Shown piece by piece: positions 10,705-19,463 of a stretch of 64,000 bases of DNA (position 1 is its first letter; the number at the start of each line of letters is the position of its first letter). The stretch is from Microcyclospora pomicola (lineage: Eukaryota > Ascomycota > Dothideomycetes > Capnodiales). The notes beneath the pieces were generated by a model. The model worked only from the letters and a program-made list of their open reading frames with translations. It was not told the origin of the DNA and ran no database searches. The stretch spans positions 558,001-622,000 of the forward strand of contig NHNY01000006.1 of NCBI GenBank assembly GCA_002786065.1, written 5' to 3'. A program made the translations under genes and the position numbers.

Positions 10705-13700
10705 ATGAAGGTCTCTGCCATTGTTGCAGCGTTTGCTGCGGTGCCCACGCTCGCTTTCGCCTTTCCTCGCAACGGCTGGTGTAAGTACACATGTTTGCTA
10801 AGCGTTTGTCATTTGGCTCATTATTATCTAGTTCCACATATCGCTCGCAATATGGCCAATGCCAATTGCGGCGAGGCTTGTGAGACCACCACAACCGTCA
10901 CACCAGTGTCGATCGTAACTCCTTCGGCACAAATTGTCGCCCATGCAATAACGGATGAGATTACCACAACCGTCACTCCAACGTCGATTGTTAATCCTTC
11001 GGCACATATCGTCGCTTCTGCCATGACGGATGAAATCACCACAACCATCACTCCAACGTCAATTGTAACTCCTTCGGCACATCTCGTCACTCCTGCAATA
11101 ATGGATGAGATGACATCAGATAATTGTACGACCATCACACATATAGAATATGTGAGCGCAGTATCGACAAAGACCAAGAAGTCGAAAACCAAGAAATCAA
11201 AGACCAAAAAACACAAGACAAAGAAAGCGAAGACCAAGATCCATCCCTCCCCTAGCTCGTACAGTTACGTTGACATAACCCTTACTGTGACCGTTCAACC
11301 TGCCACCGATGTCAGTGTTTCGAAAGGGTCAGCAGGTATAACTGCGTCGTCTTCTTGCAGTGATAGCACTTCTCAGGAAACGGTTATTCCAATTGTTACG
11401 GCTGGACCTGTGGACACGGCTTCCGAAGAAATCGACTCTACTGTGACGCTCCTCGCGACCAATGAAGTTTCCACCAAGAGTGACCATGTCTCCTTCGCTT
11501 CAAGTGCGAGCATCGTACTCCTGTCGTCGGAGTTGGAGACCACTGCGAGTGTGTTGTCTACCACATTCAGCTCAGCATCAGGAACTTCGAGCCACACATC
11601 ACCACCACTGAGTATGTCCGTCATAGCTTCGATCGCAACAGATGCGAGTGACCCCATTTTGTCTGTAGAGACAAGCGAGACCACTCTCGATAATTCGGTA
11701 TCGAGGACCACTGCACCATCGATAACATCTCCTGTCGTCACACAAGTCACAGAGTCTGCCACATCTCTATCGAGCGACGCCAGCCCAAACCTCTCAACTT
11801 CCGCGTCTGCAGCATCGACACTGACGATCAATGTCTCTTCTTCAGCCTCGACGAGATCAGCTCAGGCTTCCTCTCTGGCATCCTCTACACCAACCGTGAT
11901 AAGCTTGCCGAGTCCCTCGTCAGGAGTGAGGTCAGATTCCAGCACTCCGTTGAGTCCAGCTACAGCCCAAGTGACTACAACTACCGCAACCATATTCCAG
12001 ATAACCTCAGCCGAAGAAGGCAGTATCGCCACTCTTACTGAAGACCTAGGTACCATGACCTCTGCAGTCGCTAGTGAGGCAACGGGTGATATATTACTTG
12101 CCATGGCTTTGGCTGAACACGCAACTTCTGCGATCATGAATGAGGCCTCGGCAAAGATTTCTTCTCTTATGGCGGTTGCGACAACTATCACTGGAGACGC
12201 GAAACTTGCGACTATGGCTTCAATCAGCTTGACTGACACAGTCACTCTTGATGCAGGCACCGTCACATCATCCATCGCTGCCGCTGCTTCCTCTGCCGTG
12301 TCCTCCGCTATGGCCATCGAGAGTGTTATTGTGAGCGAAGCTGAGGTACTCACCTCTTCGATTGCAAGCGCAGCCGCAAACGCTATGTCTTTAGCTGCGC
12401 TTACTGCAAGCTTTGTCGGGACGAATCCTGGACCTGTTACATCAAGCATAGCAAGTGAGGCGTCAGCTGAGATATCATCAGTCATGGCTGTCGAAAGTGC
12501 AGCGATGTTTGGAGCATATTCAGCAATTGCCGTCATTGACGATCAAGCCAAGTCGGCAGTCGCATCGGTCATGGCTGTGGTTAATTCCGTGGAGTCAGTC
12601 ATGAACACTGCTCTTCCCACTACCCGGCTGAGCACGAGCTCCATATTTTCCACTGACGGCTTCGCTCAAAATCCAATCAGCCTTACGGTAGTCAACAATC
12701 TGACCAGTGAATCATCGAAGGTATCCTTGAGTGTCTCCACACCAGGTCCCTCCACGACCTCCACAGCACTCGATATCAGCTCAATCTTGGAAGACCTGAC
12801 CGCAGGGTTGACAAGTGTCGTGTTCAGTCACAACCGTACTCCCAGCGAAGCTACTTCGACTGTGTACAGTACGTTCCCTTCTGGCGTGACGCCAAACAGG
12901 ACGAGGGTCTCGTCTGGGTTGCCCGTGACTACCCTAGGTCAGGGTACCATGATAGCAGGGAGTCCACTCTCACTCCCAAGACGGTCTGGCACAGCTAAGT
13001 CCTCTGAGGTCACGACTGTGCCCGCGTCTAGCACTTCGAAGGTTCTCTTCGTCAGAGACGTACCTCTCGAGGCAGCGCTGGTGGCTAGTGGTACGATCTC
13101 GGTGAGAAACAGCTCTTCCGTTAGAGCAACTGGACTACCGTCAACTGAACTTGCAAACACTACGACTTCGTCGCCTCTGACAGGCACCGTGTTTTCTTCC
13201 GGACGCTCTGTGAGTGGAGGCGCATCTCCTAATCATCTCATGTCTACTGGGACGAGATTCATCAACGCGACCACCACCTTGAGTGCTGGTGTAGCGGGTA
13301 CTATGACCTCGACTCGCACCACCACTGTTTTCACAAGAACTGTTACCTCAACCAGAGCCTCTGCCACATTCACGACCACTATAGTAGTCTTCGACCCTGC
13401 AGCCAGCGCGACCACTACCTTATACACGGGAACAACTACTGGTACTGTGACCATTTTCACCAGGACTATCACGCCTTTGGCCACCGGGTTTCACTTCACC
13501 CTGTCCCCAGCAGTGACATTGGGAAGCGTCAGTTCGGATCGCATCATCTCGTTCGCTGCATCTGCCATACAGAACTCAGATAACTCTGTTCCCAGTGCAC
13601 AGGCTTCAGTTGGCAAACCCAGCTATCCATATGTCAAATCCAGCTTCAATGGCCTCTCTCTGCCTACCGGTAATACACGAGGCCATACATCCGCATCCTC

Positions 13701-14949
13701 GACCTTCATATCGCATTACGGAACCAAGCTAGCATCCTACGGGCCACCAGGATCGAAACTCCATCCGACTGGATTGTCACACATTCCTGTCATCACCTTG
13801 GGACCAGCACCCGAAACGACTGTTACCAAAACATCCGTTCTGTTGACTACTGTGACTATGCCTTGCACTGAAGGTAAGCACTGCATGTGGAAGAAACCGA
13901 GTGTCAGCACATCTACACGGACCACGACCCAGACCTCTGTGATGACGGCCATATCCTGCGTCACATTCCAGCCGAAGTACGTAACTACTACTGTTACCAC
14001 GTCTGAAACTACCGAATGCCAGACTTATACTATCCCACCATCTTCTTCTTGGGTGTGGCCAAAGGCAATTGATACCATTCAAGTGTCGCCACATTGGACG
14101 ACCTCTACAGTTTGGGCAACCTCTGTCGTTGTGGAGACGAGGTGCCCCTCGGAAGTACCACAGTGCCCCAAGAAGTCACAGTACACGCAATCTGTGACTT
14201 CAACCATTCCAATTAGCACCACAAAGTGCCACTTCACTCCAACCGCAAAGACGTCCTCTGTCGCAGCATCAAAAGCCACCACGTCCACCCTGCGCCTGAC
14301 CACAACCAAGCATATCACTCGAACTACGACCATACCACACTATGCGGTTATGAGCTCCCAGTACCTAAACAGCAGCACTCCTTGGAACTCTCCTAGCATT
14401 ATCGTGTCTACGATCGCCATCACAACGCATTGCTCACAATCCATGACTTGGACTGAGGATCATTCAACAAAGACATCAGTATGGTATGGTCCATCCATCA
14501 TCATGTCTACTCACACCACTGTCCCGCATCCGGGTTCGACCGACTCGTTCCCATGTAATCAATCGTCACAGGCTCTTCAAAGCACCCCAATCAGTGTGTC
14601 ATTGTCCACGCAAGCGCCAACATTCTCGAGTGTACCTTTGAACAATTCAGCCAGCACTGTCCAACACAAACCCACCACACCGCCAAAAGGACCCTGGACT
14701 ATGGGCATGACTTCGGAAAATCCATGGAAGAGCACGACGACGATCGCAACCTCTCAGCCTGACAAGCCACACATGTCAACCCAGAGTAAAGGCGGTACGT
14801 TGACCTCATCAGGTTGCATTGGTGTTTCGGTGGCTAACATCTTTGTAGCTGCTCCTACTTACGTGAGTGCGGCGACCACAGCACTTGTCGGCTCAACCGC
14901 TATGTACGGATCTGCTCTGACTTTGCTCATTGCAACTCTGTTCCTGTAA
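10705..14949 (+). CDS. Giant Ser/Thr-rich GPI-type cell-surface protein (adhesin/mucin-like)
   Basis: Predicted secreted wall protein. The start chosen is the ATG at 10705, because it opens a textbook signal peptide (MKVSAIVAAFAAVPTLAFA); the frame is open further upstream but that part lacks protein character. Exons are 10705-10780, 10832-14794 and 14849-14949, with introns of 51 and 54 nt, both free of stops and multiples of three; spliced product 1379 aa. Near the N-terminus are three 25-residue tandem repeats (10888-11112), then a Lys-Thr-Ser-Lys block. About 900 residues of Ser/Thr/Ala follow, with ASAEISSVMAVES-like repeats, and then a Cys-containing C-terminal third with TTVT-type repeats. 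The final hydrophobic tail GSALTLLIATLFL fits a GPI-anchor signal. Heavy O-glycosylation is expected. Orthologous function is unknown. Confidence 0.85.
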   Translation: MKVSAIVAAFAAVPTLAFAFPRNGWCKYTCLLSVCHLAHYYLVPHIARNMANANCGEACETTTTVTPVSIVTPSAQIVAHAITDEITTTVTPTSIVNPSAHIVASAMTDEITTTITPTSIVTPSAHLVTPAIMDEMTSDNCTTITHIEYVSAVSTKTKKSKTKKSKTKKHKTKKAKTKIHPSPSSYSYVDITLTVTVQPATDVSVSKGSAGITASSSCSDSTSQETVIPIVTAGPVDTASEEIDSTVTLLATNEVSTKSDHVSFASSASIVLLSSELETTASVLSTTFSSASGTSSHTSPPLSMSVIASIATDASDPILSVETSETTLDNSVSRTTAPSITSPVVTQVTESATSLSSDASPNLSTSASAASTLTINVSSSASTRSAQASSLASSTPTVISLPSPSSGVRSDSSTPLSPATAQVTTTTATIFQITSAEEGSIATLTEDLGTMTSAVASEATGDILLAMALAEHATSAIMNEASAKISSLMAVATTITGDAKLATMASISLTDTVTLDAGTVTSSIAAAASSAVSSAMAIESVIVSEAEVLTSSIASAAANAMSLAALTASFVGTNPGPVTSSIASEASAEISSVMAVESAAMFGAYSAIAVIDDQAKSAVASVMAVVNSVESVMNTALPTTRLSTSSIFSTDGFAQNPISLTVVNNLTSESSKVSLSVSTPGPSTTSTALDISSILEDLTAGLTSVVFSHNRTPSEATSTVYSTFPSGVTPNRTRVSSGLPVTTLGQGTMIAGSPLSLPRRSGTAKSSEVTTVPASSTSKVLFVRDVPLEAALVASGTISVRNSSSVRATGLPSTELANTTTSSPLTGTVFSSGRSVSGGASPNHLMSTGTRFINATTTLSAGVAGTMTSTRTTTVFTRTVTSTRASATFTTTIVVFDPAASATTTLYTGTTTGTVTIFTRTITPLATGFHFTLSPAVTLGSVSSDRIISFAASAIQNSDNSVPSAQASVGKPSYPYVKSSFNGLSLPTGNTRGHTSASSTFISHYGTKLASYGPPGSKLHPTGLSHIPVITLGPAPETTVTKTSVLLTTVTMPCTEGKHCMWKKPSVSTSTRTTTQTSVMTAISCVTFQPKYVTTTVTTSETTECQTYTIPPSSSWVWPKAIDTIQVSPHWTTSTVWATSVVVETRCPSEVPQCPKKSQYTQSVTSTIPISTTKCHFTPTAKTSSVAASKATTSTLRLTTTKHITRTTTIPHYAVMSSQYLNSSTPWNSPSIIVSTIAITTHCSQSMTWTEDHSTKTSVWYGPSIIMSTHTTVPHPGSTDSFPCNQSSQALQSTPISVSLSTQAPTFSSVPLNNSASTVQHKPTTPPKGPWTMGMTSENPWKSTTTIATSQPDKPHMSTQSKGGTLTSSGCIGVSVANIFVAAPTYVSAATTALVGSTAMYGSALTLLIATLFL
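10888..11112 (+). repeat. Three 75-bp tandem repeats in the adhesin
   Basis: Units start at 10888, 10963 and 11038, each encoding 25 residues of the form TTTVTPxSIVxPSAxxVxxAxxDE. The copies differ at several sites, so the duplication is not very recent. Confidence 0.9.
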
Positions 14950-15606
14950 GCGGCGGAAGCTAACATCATGGCGGGCATCGCATTCTACTTCAATACCGCG
15001 CACATGGCACCGCACTACAACAGGCAGAGACTTGCGATATAGCATATACCTACCACATGAAGCCGATCTGAGCTTACCTTGGCTTGCTTGAGACACATGT
15101 AGAATTGATAATAGAAAGATTTCACACTCAAGAGAATCACCGACTCTAAGTCCAAATGAGGTATTCAAGGCTTTTACAGATAAATGCTCCACTAACCTAC
15201 AGGCAATTTAGCAACGTGTGCAAGTGCCTGCTCGCAAGAGCGGAATGTGGTTCTTAAGCTCACCTTTTCTTCACGCACTGTACACAACTCGCGCGACAAC
15301 CAGCCCACGATTGCCTGTAATGTCAGTCCGCGGCGATCGCTGTAGTATCATTGTTAGTGGCCAAGGGCAATTAAGTAGATGGTACAAGTTACAGCTTCGT
15401 ACCTGATGGATCAAGTTGCTGGAGCACAGACTCGGCCGGCACCTCTGCCTCGGCTTGGAGTTCCTCCTCCGGATCAGCTCCACCGGTAACCGACAGCCTC
15501 ATGACTATAACCTGTATAGACTTACAGTCTATTTCCCATATCTTCGTAAATCGACGTACGCTTGTGTATAGAACCCTGTCATCTCGCCGTTAGGGATTCC
15601 GCAATC
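14950..15606. other. Intergenic region adhesin / SDR
   Basis: 657 bases with the adhesin 3' end and the SDR promoter. No gene is seen. Confidence 0.5.
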
Positions 15607-16732
15607 ATGACTTCGGCAGCTAAAGCACGTGTCCAGGCGTTTTCCGAACAACTATCGGTGCAGCGAGCAGATCCCGGCACGTTTGAAGACATTCCCAGAA
15701 TCCCCACTGTTGCAGGTGATTCGACAGGACCGTAAGTGAAGAAGTCTTGCTTACAGTTGTTTCTCGACCCGGTCGCAATGATTAGATACCAGAGGCTTTC
15801 ACAAGCGACGCTGCTGTTTAATGTAAGATCAAAACTAAGATATATTCTCCAGGCGGGTCAAAGGCAAAGTCATCATCATCACCGGAGCCAATTCGCCTCT
15901 AGGCATAGGACGAGCATCAGCACACTTGTTCGCCAACAACGGAGCCAAGGCCATCTTCATCACGGACTACAACACCGACCATCTCGAGACTCACAAGCGC
16001 GAGATCGCGTCGCTGTACCCCAATGTCGAGGTCCACGGTCGGGAGATGGATGCAGGCGTCGAAGCCGACGTGCAACGTGTCGTCGATGAATGTCTACAGA
16101 TGTACGGACGTCTCGACATTTTCTTCGCCAATGCTGGAGTCTCGGCCATCCCGAAGAGGATCCTGGATGGTGATGCAGAGGAGTTCATGGAGGTGATGAG
16201 GATCAACGCGTTGAGGTGAGTGCTCGCAAACCACACACTGTCTCTCACGTTCGCACGAGACTGATGTACCGGCAGTGTCTTCCTCGCAGTAAAGCACGGA
16301 GCTCGCGGCATGCTGCAGACGTCCAAGGAGAAGCCGTATCCGGGCGGCAGCATCGTCAGCACCGCCAGCTCAGCAGGTATGCGCTCCAACGCCGGCGCGA
16401 CCGACTACTCGGCGTCCAAGGCCGCGGTGATCAGCATGATGCAGACGACGGCATACCAGCTCGCGGGTACAGGCATCAGATGTAATGCTATTTGCCCCGG
16501 CATCATCGAGACCGGTATGACAAGTCCGATGTACGAGATGGCGCGATCAAGAGGAACCGAGCGAAAGATCGGTCAACTCAACCCGTTGATGCGTGGAGGT
16601 GTTGCCGACGAGGTCGCGAGAGTTGCGTTGTTCTTGGGTAGTGATGAGGCCAGCTATGTCAACGGCCAGGCTTGGGCTGTATGTGGTGGCTTGACTGCTG
16701 GTCATCCCTTTGTGCCCGGCAAGATGGCATAA
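15607..16732 (+). CDS. Short-chain dehydrogenase/reductase (SDR)
   Basis: NAD(P)-dependent oxidoreductase with a Rossmann fold. Exons are 15607-15731, 15853-16215 and 16276-16732, with introns of 121 and 60 nt; the product is 314 aa. It shows the cofactor motif TGANSPLGIG near residue 50, the acidic residue ITDYN after strand 2, the NAG motif FFANAGVS, the catalytic Ser in STASSAG and the YSASK active-site Tyr and Lys. The C-terminal block NAICPGIIETGM is a classical-SDR PG motif. It carries an N-terminal extension of about 45 residues before the Rossmann fold, rich in polar residues and without an obvious targeting signal. The substrate cannot be told from sequence. The MFS gene downstream is on the same strand, but no other biosynthetic genes sit nearby. 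Confidence 0.9.
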
Positions 16733-16895
16733 GCATGTACTTATGGTAGTAAATCAAGCGATGATGACTTTCTCACGTCTGAAGATGTCTAAAAGTGCTT
16801 TGGCACCCATTAGGAAGCTGTTTCCCCATATCTGTGAACTGGGCATGCATAACATAGCTATATACAATACAACGAGTGCCTGCGTATATTTGAGC

Positions 16896-17010
16896 ACTCC
16901 CTTGACGCAGTGGCTTAGCGTGTCGTTCTTATATTCGTTCTTCGGAACCAATATGGCCTTGTGCTTTTGAGGTTATGCGAAAGTCGCGAGTTCGAATCTC
17001 GCAGGGAGTA
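16896..17010 (+). tRNA. tRNA-Ile (anticodon UAU) with a 41-nt intron
   Basis: Cloverleaf found by eye. Acceptor stem ACTCCCT (16896-16902) pairs perfectly with AGGGAGT (17003-17009), with discriminator A at 17010. D stem is ACGC/GCGT. The anticodon stem TCGTT (16923-16927) pairs with TGCGA (16976-16980) in four of five positions, one of them G-U. The loop is CTTATA plus A, with anticodon TAT at 16930-16932. T arm is GCGAG, TTCGAAT, CTCGC. An intron at 16934-16974 lies one base 3' of the anticodon, the canonical place; it contains GTTC-TTCG-GAAC, a stable UUCG tetraloop hairpin. Exons total 74 nt. A-box-like and B-box sequences are present. Yeast tRNA-Ile(UAU) also has an intron. The stem mismatch at the loop end (T-T) is the only weak point. 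Confidence 0.85.
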
Positions 17011-17016
17011 TTTTTT
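17011..17016 (+). terminator. RNA polymerase III terminator of the tRNA gene
   Basis: A run of six T directly after the discriminator base of the tRNA gene, the usual Pol III stop signal. Confidence 0.8.
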
Positions 17017-17721
17017 GTGCATGGATTGCGTGTATGGATTTGACAATTTGGATCGGAGGCGGGATGATCTTTTGTTCAGATGTGTCGTCGAAGAACGTCG
17101 AACGGGACACTCAGGATATGCTTCCACTCAACTTTTGCCCCCATAGATTCTACCGGATCCAACAACCTTACCTTCTTACTCACACCTCGATATCCTTTGA
17201 TATCTGCCTTCCCAACAATGCTCACAGAATTCCTATCATGGACTATACCGAAGCCTTATCTCAAAATCCAATGGATCGGTAGCCAGCTCCCAACACAAGG
17301 AGGAAGAAAGCAAGCACAGCTGACAAGCAGGACCCAAGGCCGCTATGGTTCGCTGATCACTCGAAAGCACATCCTCCGCCTATCAGCAGGCTCTAACATG
17401 GCCTAATGGTCCTCTTCGCAGACGGTGTGCACACGCTTGACCTTAGTTGTGTCCCAATTCATGCGCTGGCCGTACCTCGCGAGCGGACTTAATTACTAGA
17501 TTCGGCTGTGCCGCTCGACGGGACCAGCACCAATACACAACCTGCAGCTCAACCACGGACATAATTGGATTAGACGGCACGCGAAAAGGCAGATCAGCAG
17601 ATGCTTACCAACATGTGGGGAGGCGAGGGCTATTGCTCCCTTGTTGTCAAATCTCTACATAGTCCTGGTTCCTGCCTGTCCGGACTCATGGCTTCGGACC
17701 GACCTGGGGAAATTTCTCGCG
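17017..17721. other. Intergenic region tRNA / MFS
   Basis: About 700 bases with no recognisable gene. It holds the MFS promoter. Confidence 0.5.
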
Positions 17722-19303
17722 ATGCACGATCAGGCTCATATCATGGCGGAAAAAGTTGACTCCGAAATGGATGGCTCTACTGCGTCCACGCCTAAGACCC
17801 ATGGAAGTGCCCCTTCTCTGGCAGAGCTGGATGCGATCAAGCTATCGACCTATGAACCCTATGCATCTGGAGAATGCGACATGTCTCCTGAAGGCCATAC
17901 GATTGGAGCTGAAAAGTGCCTGCCGAAGACCACTGAACACGCGAAAATTGTTGGCGACGATCCAGAATACGGTCTTCCTCGAACAGCCGCGCCCGGTGAG
18001 AGTAAAGACCCCAAGCCCAGCTGGAACTATCCCTCCATGAACAGGTGGAGACTCCTAGCTTGCTGCGTCACGTACTTCGGCAACGGGATGAACGACAGCG
18101 CACCCGGGCCCTTGATCCCATACCTCGAGAAGTGGTATCACATTGGCTATGCCATTGTCTCCTTGATCTTCATCTCCAATGCAATCGGCTTCATTTTGGC
18201 CGCTTGCGTCGCAGACCCGCTCTTAGCTCGGCTGGGCAGATCGAGGACTTTGATGCTCGCGGAGCTGGACATGATCGCGGGCTATGTGATCATCGCCTGT
18301 ACGCCCCCCTTCGCGGTCGTGGTGGTCGCATACTTGATCTTGGGGTTCGGCAACGCGATTAATCTGGCCATGAACAACGTCTATTGCAACAACCTGGCAA
18401 ACCCCATCATCATTCTCGGCTTGGCTCACGGATCGTATGGCATTGGAGGCATCGTGGCCCCGATCGTCGCCACTTCGCTGGTCTCCCATGGCGTCCACTG
18501 GGCTCGATTCTTTCTCATCACCATCGGCGTCCGAGCGATATGCTTCGTCCTCTCCGGCTGGTCGTTCCAAGGCTACGAGCGCGAACCCACCACCCAAGCA
18601 CAGTACGAGCTGACCCGAACCATCTCCAGCCAGACAGGCTCGGAACCAAGTAAGCTGAAGCTCCTCGGCCGCGCGCTCCGCAACAAAGTCACCGTCGTCG
18701 GCGCCATCTTCATCTTCGCCTACCAAGGCGCCGAGGTCTCCGAGTCCGGCTGGTTCATCTCCTACCTGATCAGCGAACGCCACGGCGATCCGGCCAAGGT
18801 CGGCTACGTGACGAGCGGGTTCTGGGGCGGCATCACGCTCGGCCGGTTCGTGCTCACGCACGTGGCCCAGCGCGTCGGCGAGAAACGCTTCGTCTATGCC
18901 ATGCTGGCGGCATGCGTGGCGCTGCAGATCGTCGCCTGGCAGGTTCCCAGCGTGATCGGCGATTCTGGTACGTCCCTAGCAATCTGACTTTGTCTCCCGT
19001 CTTGATATCACACTGACGTTGTCCTCCTCTTATACAGTTGCCGTCGCTCTCCTCGGCCTCTTGCTAGGCCCGGTCTATCCTTGCGCGCAGACCGTCTTCA
19101 CGAAGCTCCTGCCTTTCAACCTGCAGATGATCGCCATCAGCTTCATCAGCAGCGCCGGCTCGAGCGGTGGCGCGGTGGTGCCGTTCCTGACCGGGCTGAT
19201 CGCACAATCCGCCGGGACGTATGTACTCCATCCCATCTGCATTTCGTTCTTTGCGCTGTCGTTCTCGATGTGGGTACTCTTGCGGCAGCGAGCAAAGAAG
19301 TGA
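17722..19303 (+). CDS. Major facilitator superfamily transporter (FucP/Bsc6-like)
   Basis: Plasma- or organelle-membrane transporter. Exons are 17722-18967 and 19038-19303 (intron 70 nt), giving 503 aa. About 110 soluble N-terminal residues are followed by 12 predicted membrane segments; the first begins near RLLACCVTYFGNGMNDSAPG. The cytoplasmic loop after TM2 carries LLARLGRSRTLMLAE, the MFS signature between TM2 and TM3. LGFGNAINLAMNNVYCNNL and HGSYGIGGIVAPIVATSL match the sugar/FHS-like fungal MFS group that includes yeast Bsc6. The substrate is not inferable. The start is taken at 17722; an in-frame ATG at 17743 is an alternative, and the frame is open upstream to 17641 with no ATG advantage. 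It is convergent with the DDHD phospholipase gene 160 bp away. Confidence 0.88.
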
Positions 19304-19463
19304 AAAGACTTTCGCACGGAAGCCTCTGCCGCCGCAACAGGGATCGTGGCGGTCTTTAGCATTTACAGACCTTCTTCTCATCCGAATATTGCATTGGGGG
19401 TATATAGCATCTATGAGTCTAGGAAACTGTTCAAAACAACCATCCGTCCAGCTTTTCAGCACC

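Noticed and set aside
11373-13484. Several long minus-strand frames opposite the adhesin gene
   Set aside because: Ser/Thr codons (TCN, ACN) read in reverse give stop-free Val/Glu/Gly/Asp codons; expected shadow of low-complexity coding.
15607-19303. SDR plus MFS pair as the core of a secondary-metabolite cluster
   Set aside because: No polyketide synthase, NRPS, terpene cyclase, P450 or pathway regulator nearby; a tRNA gene lies between them.
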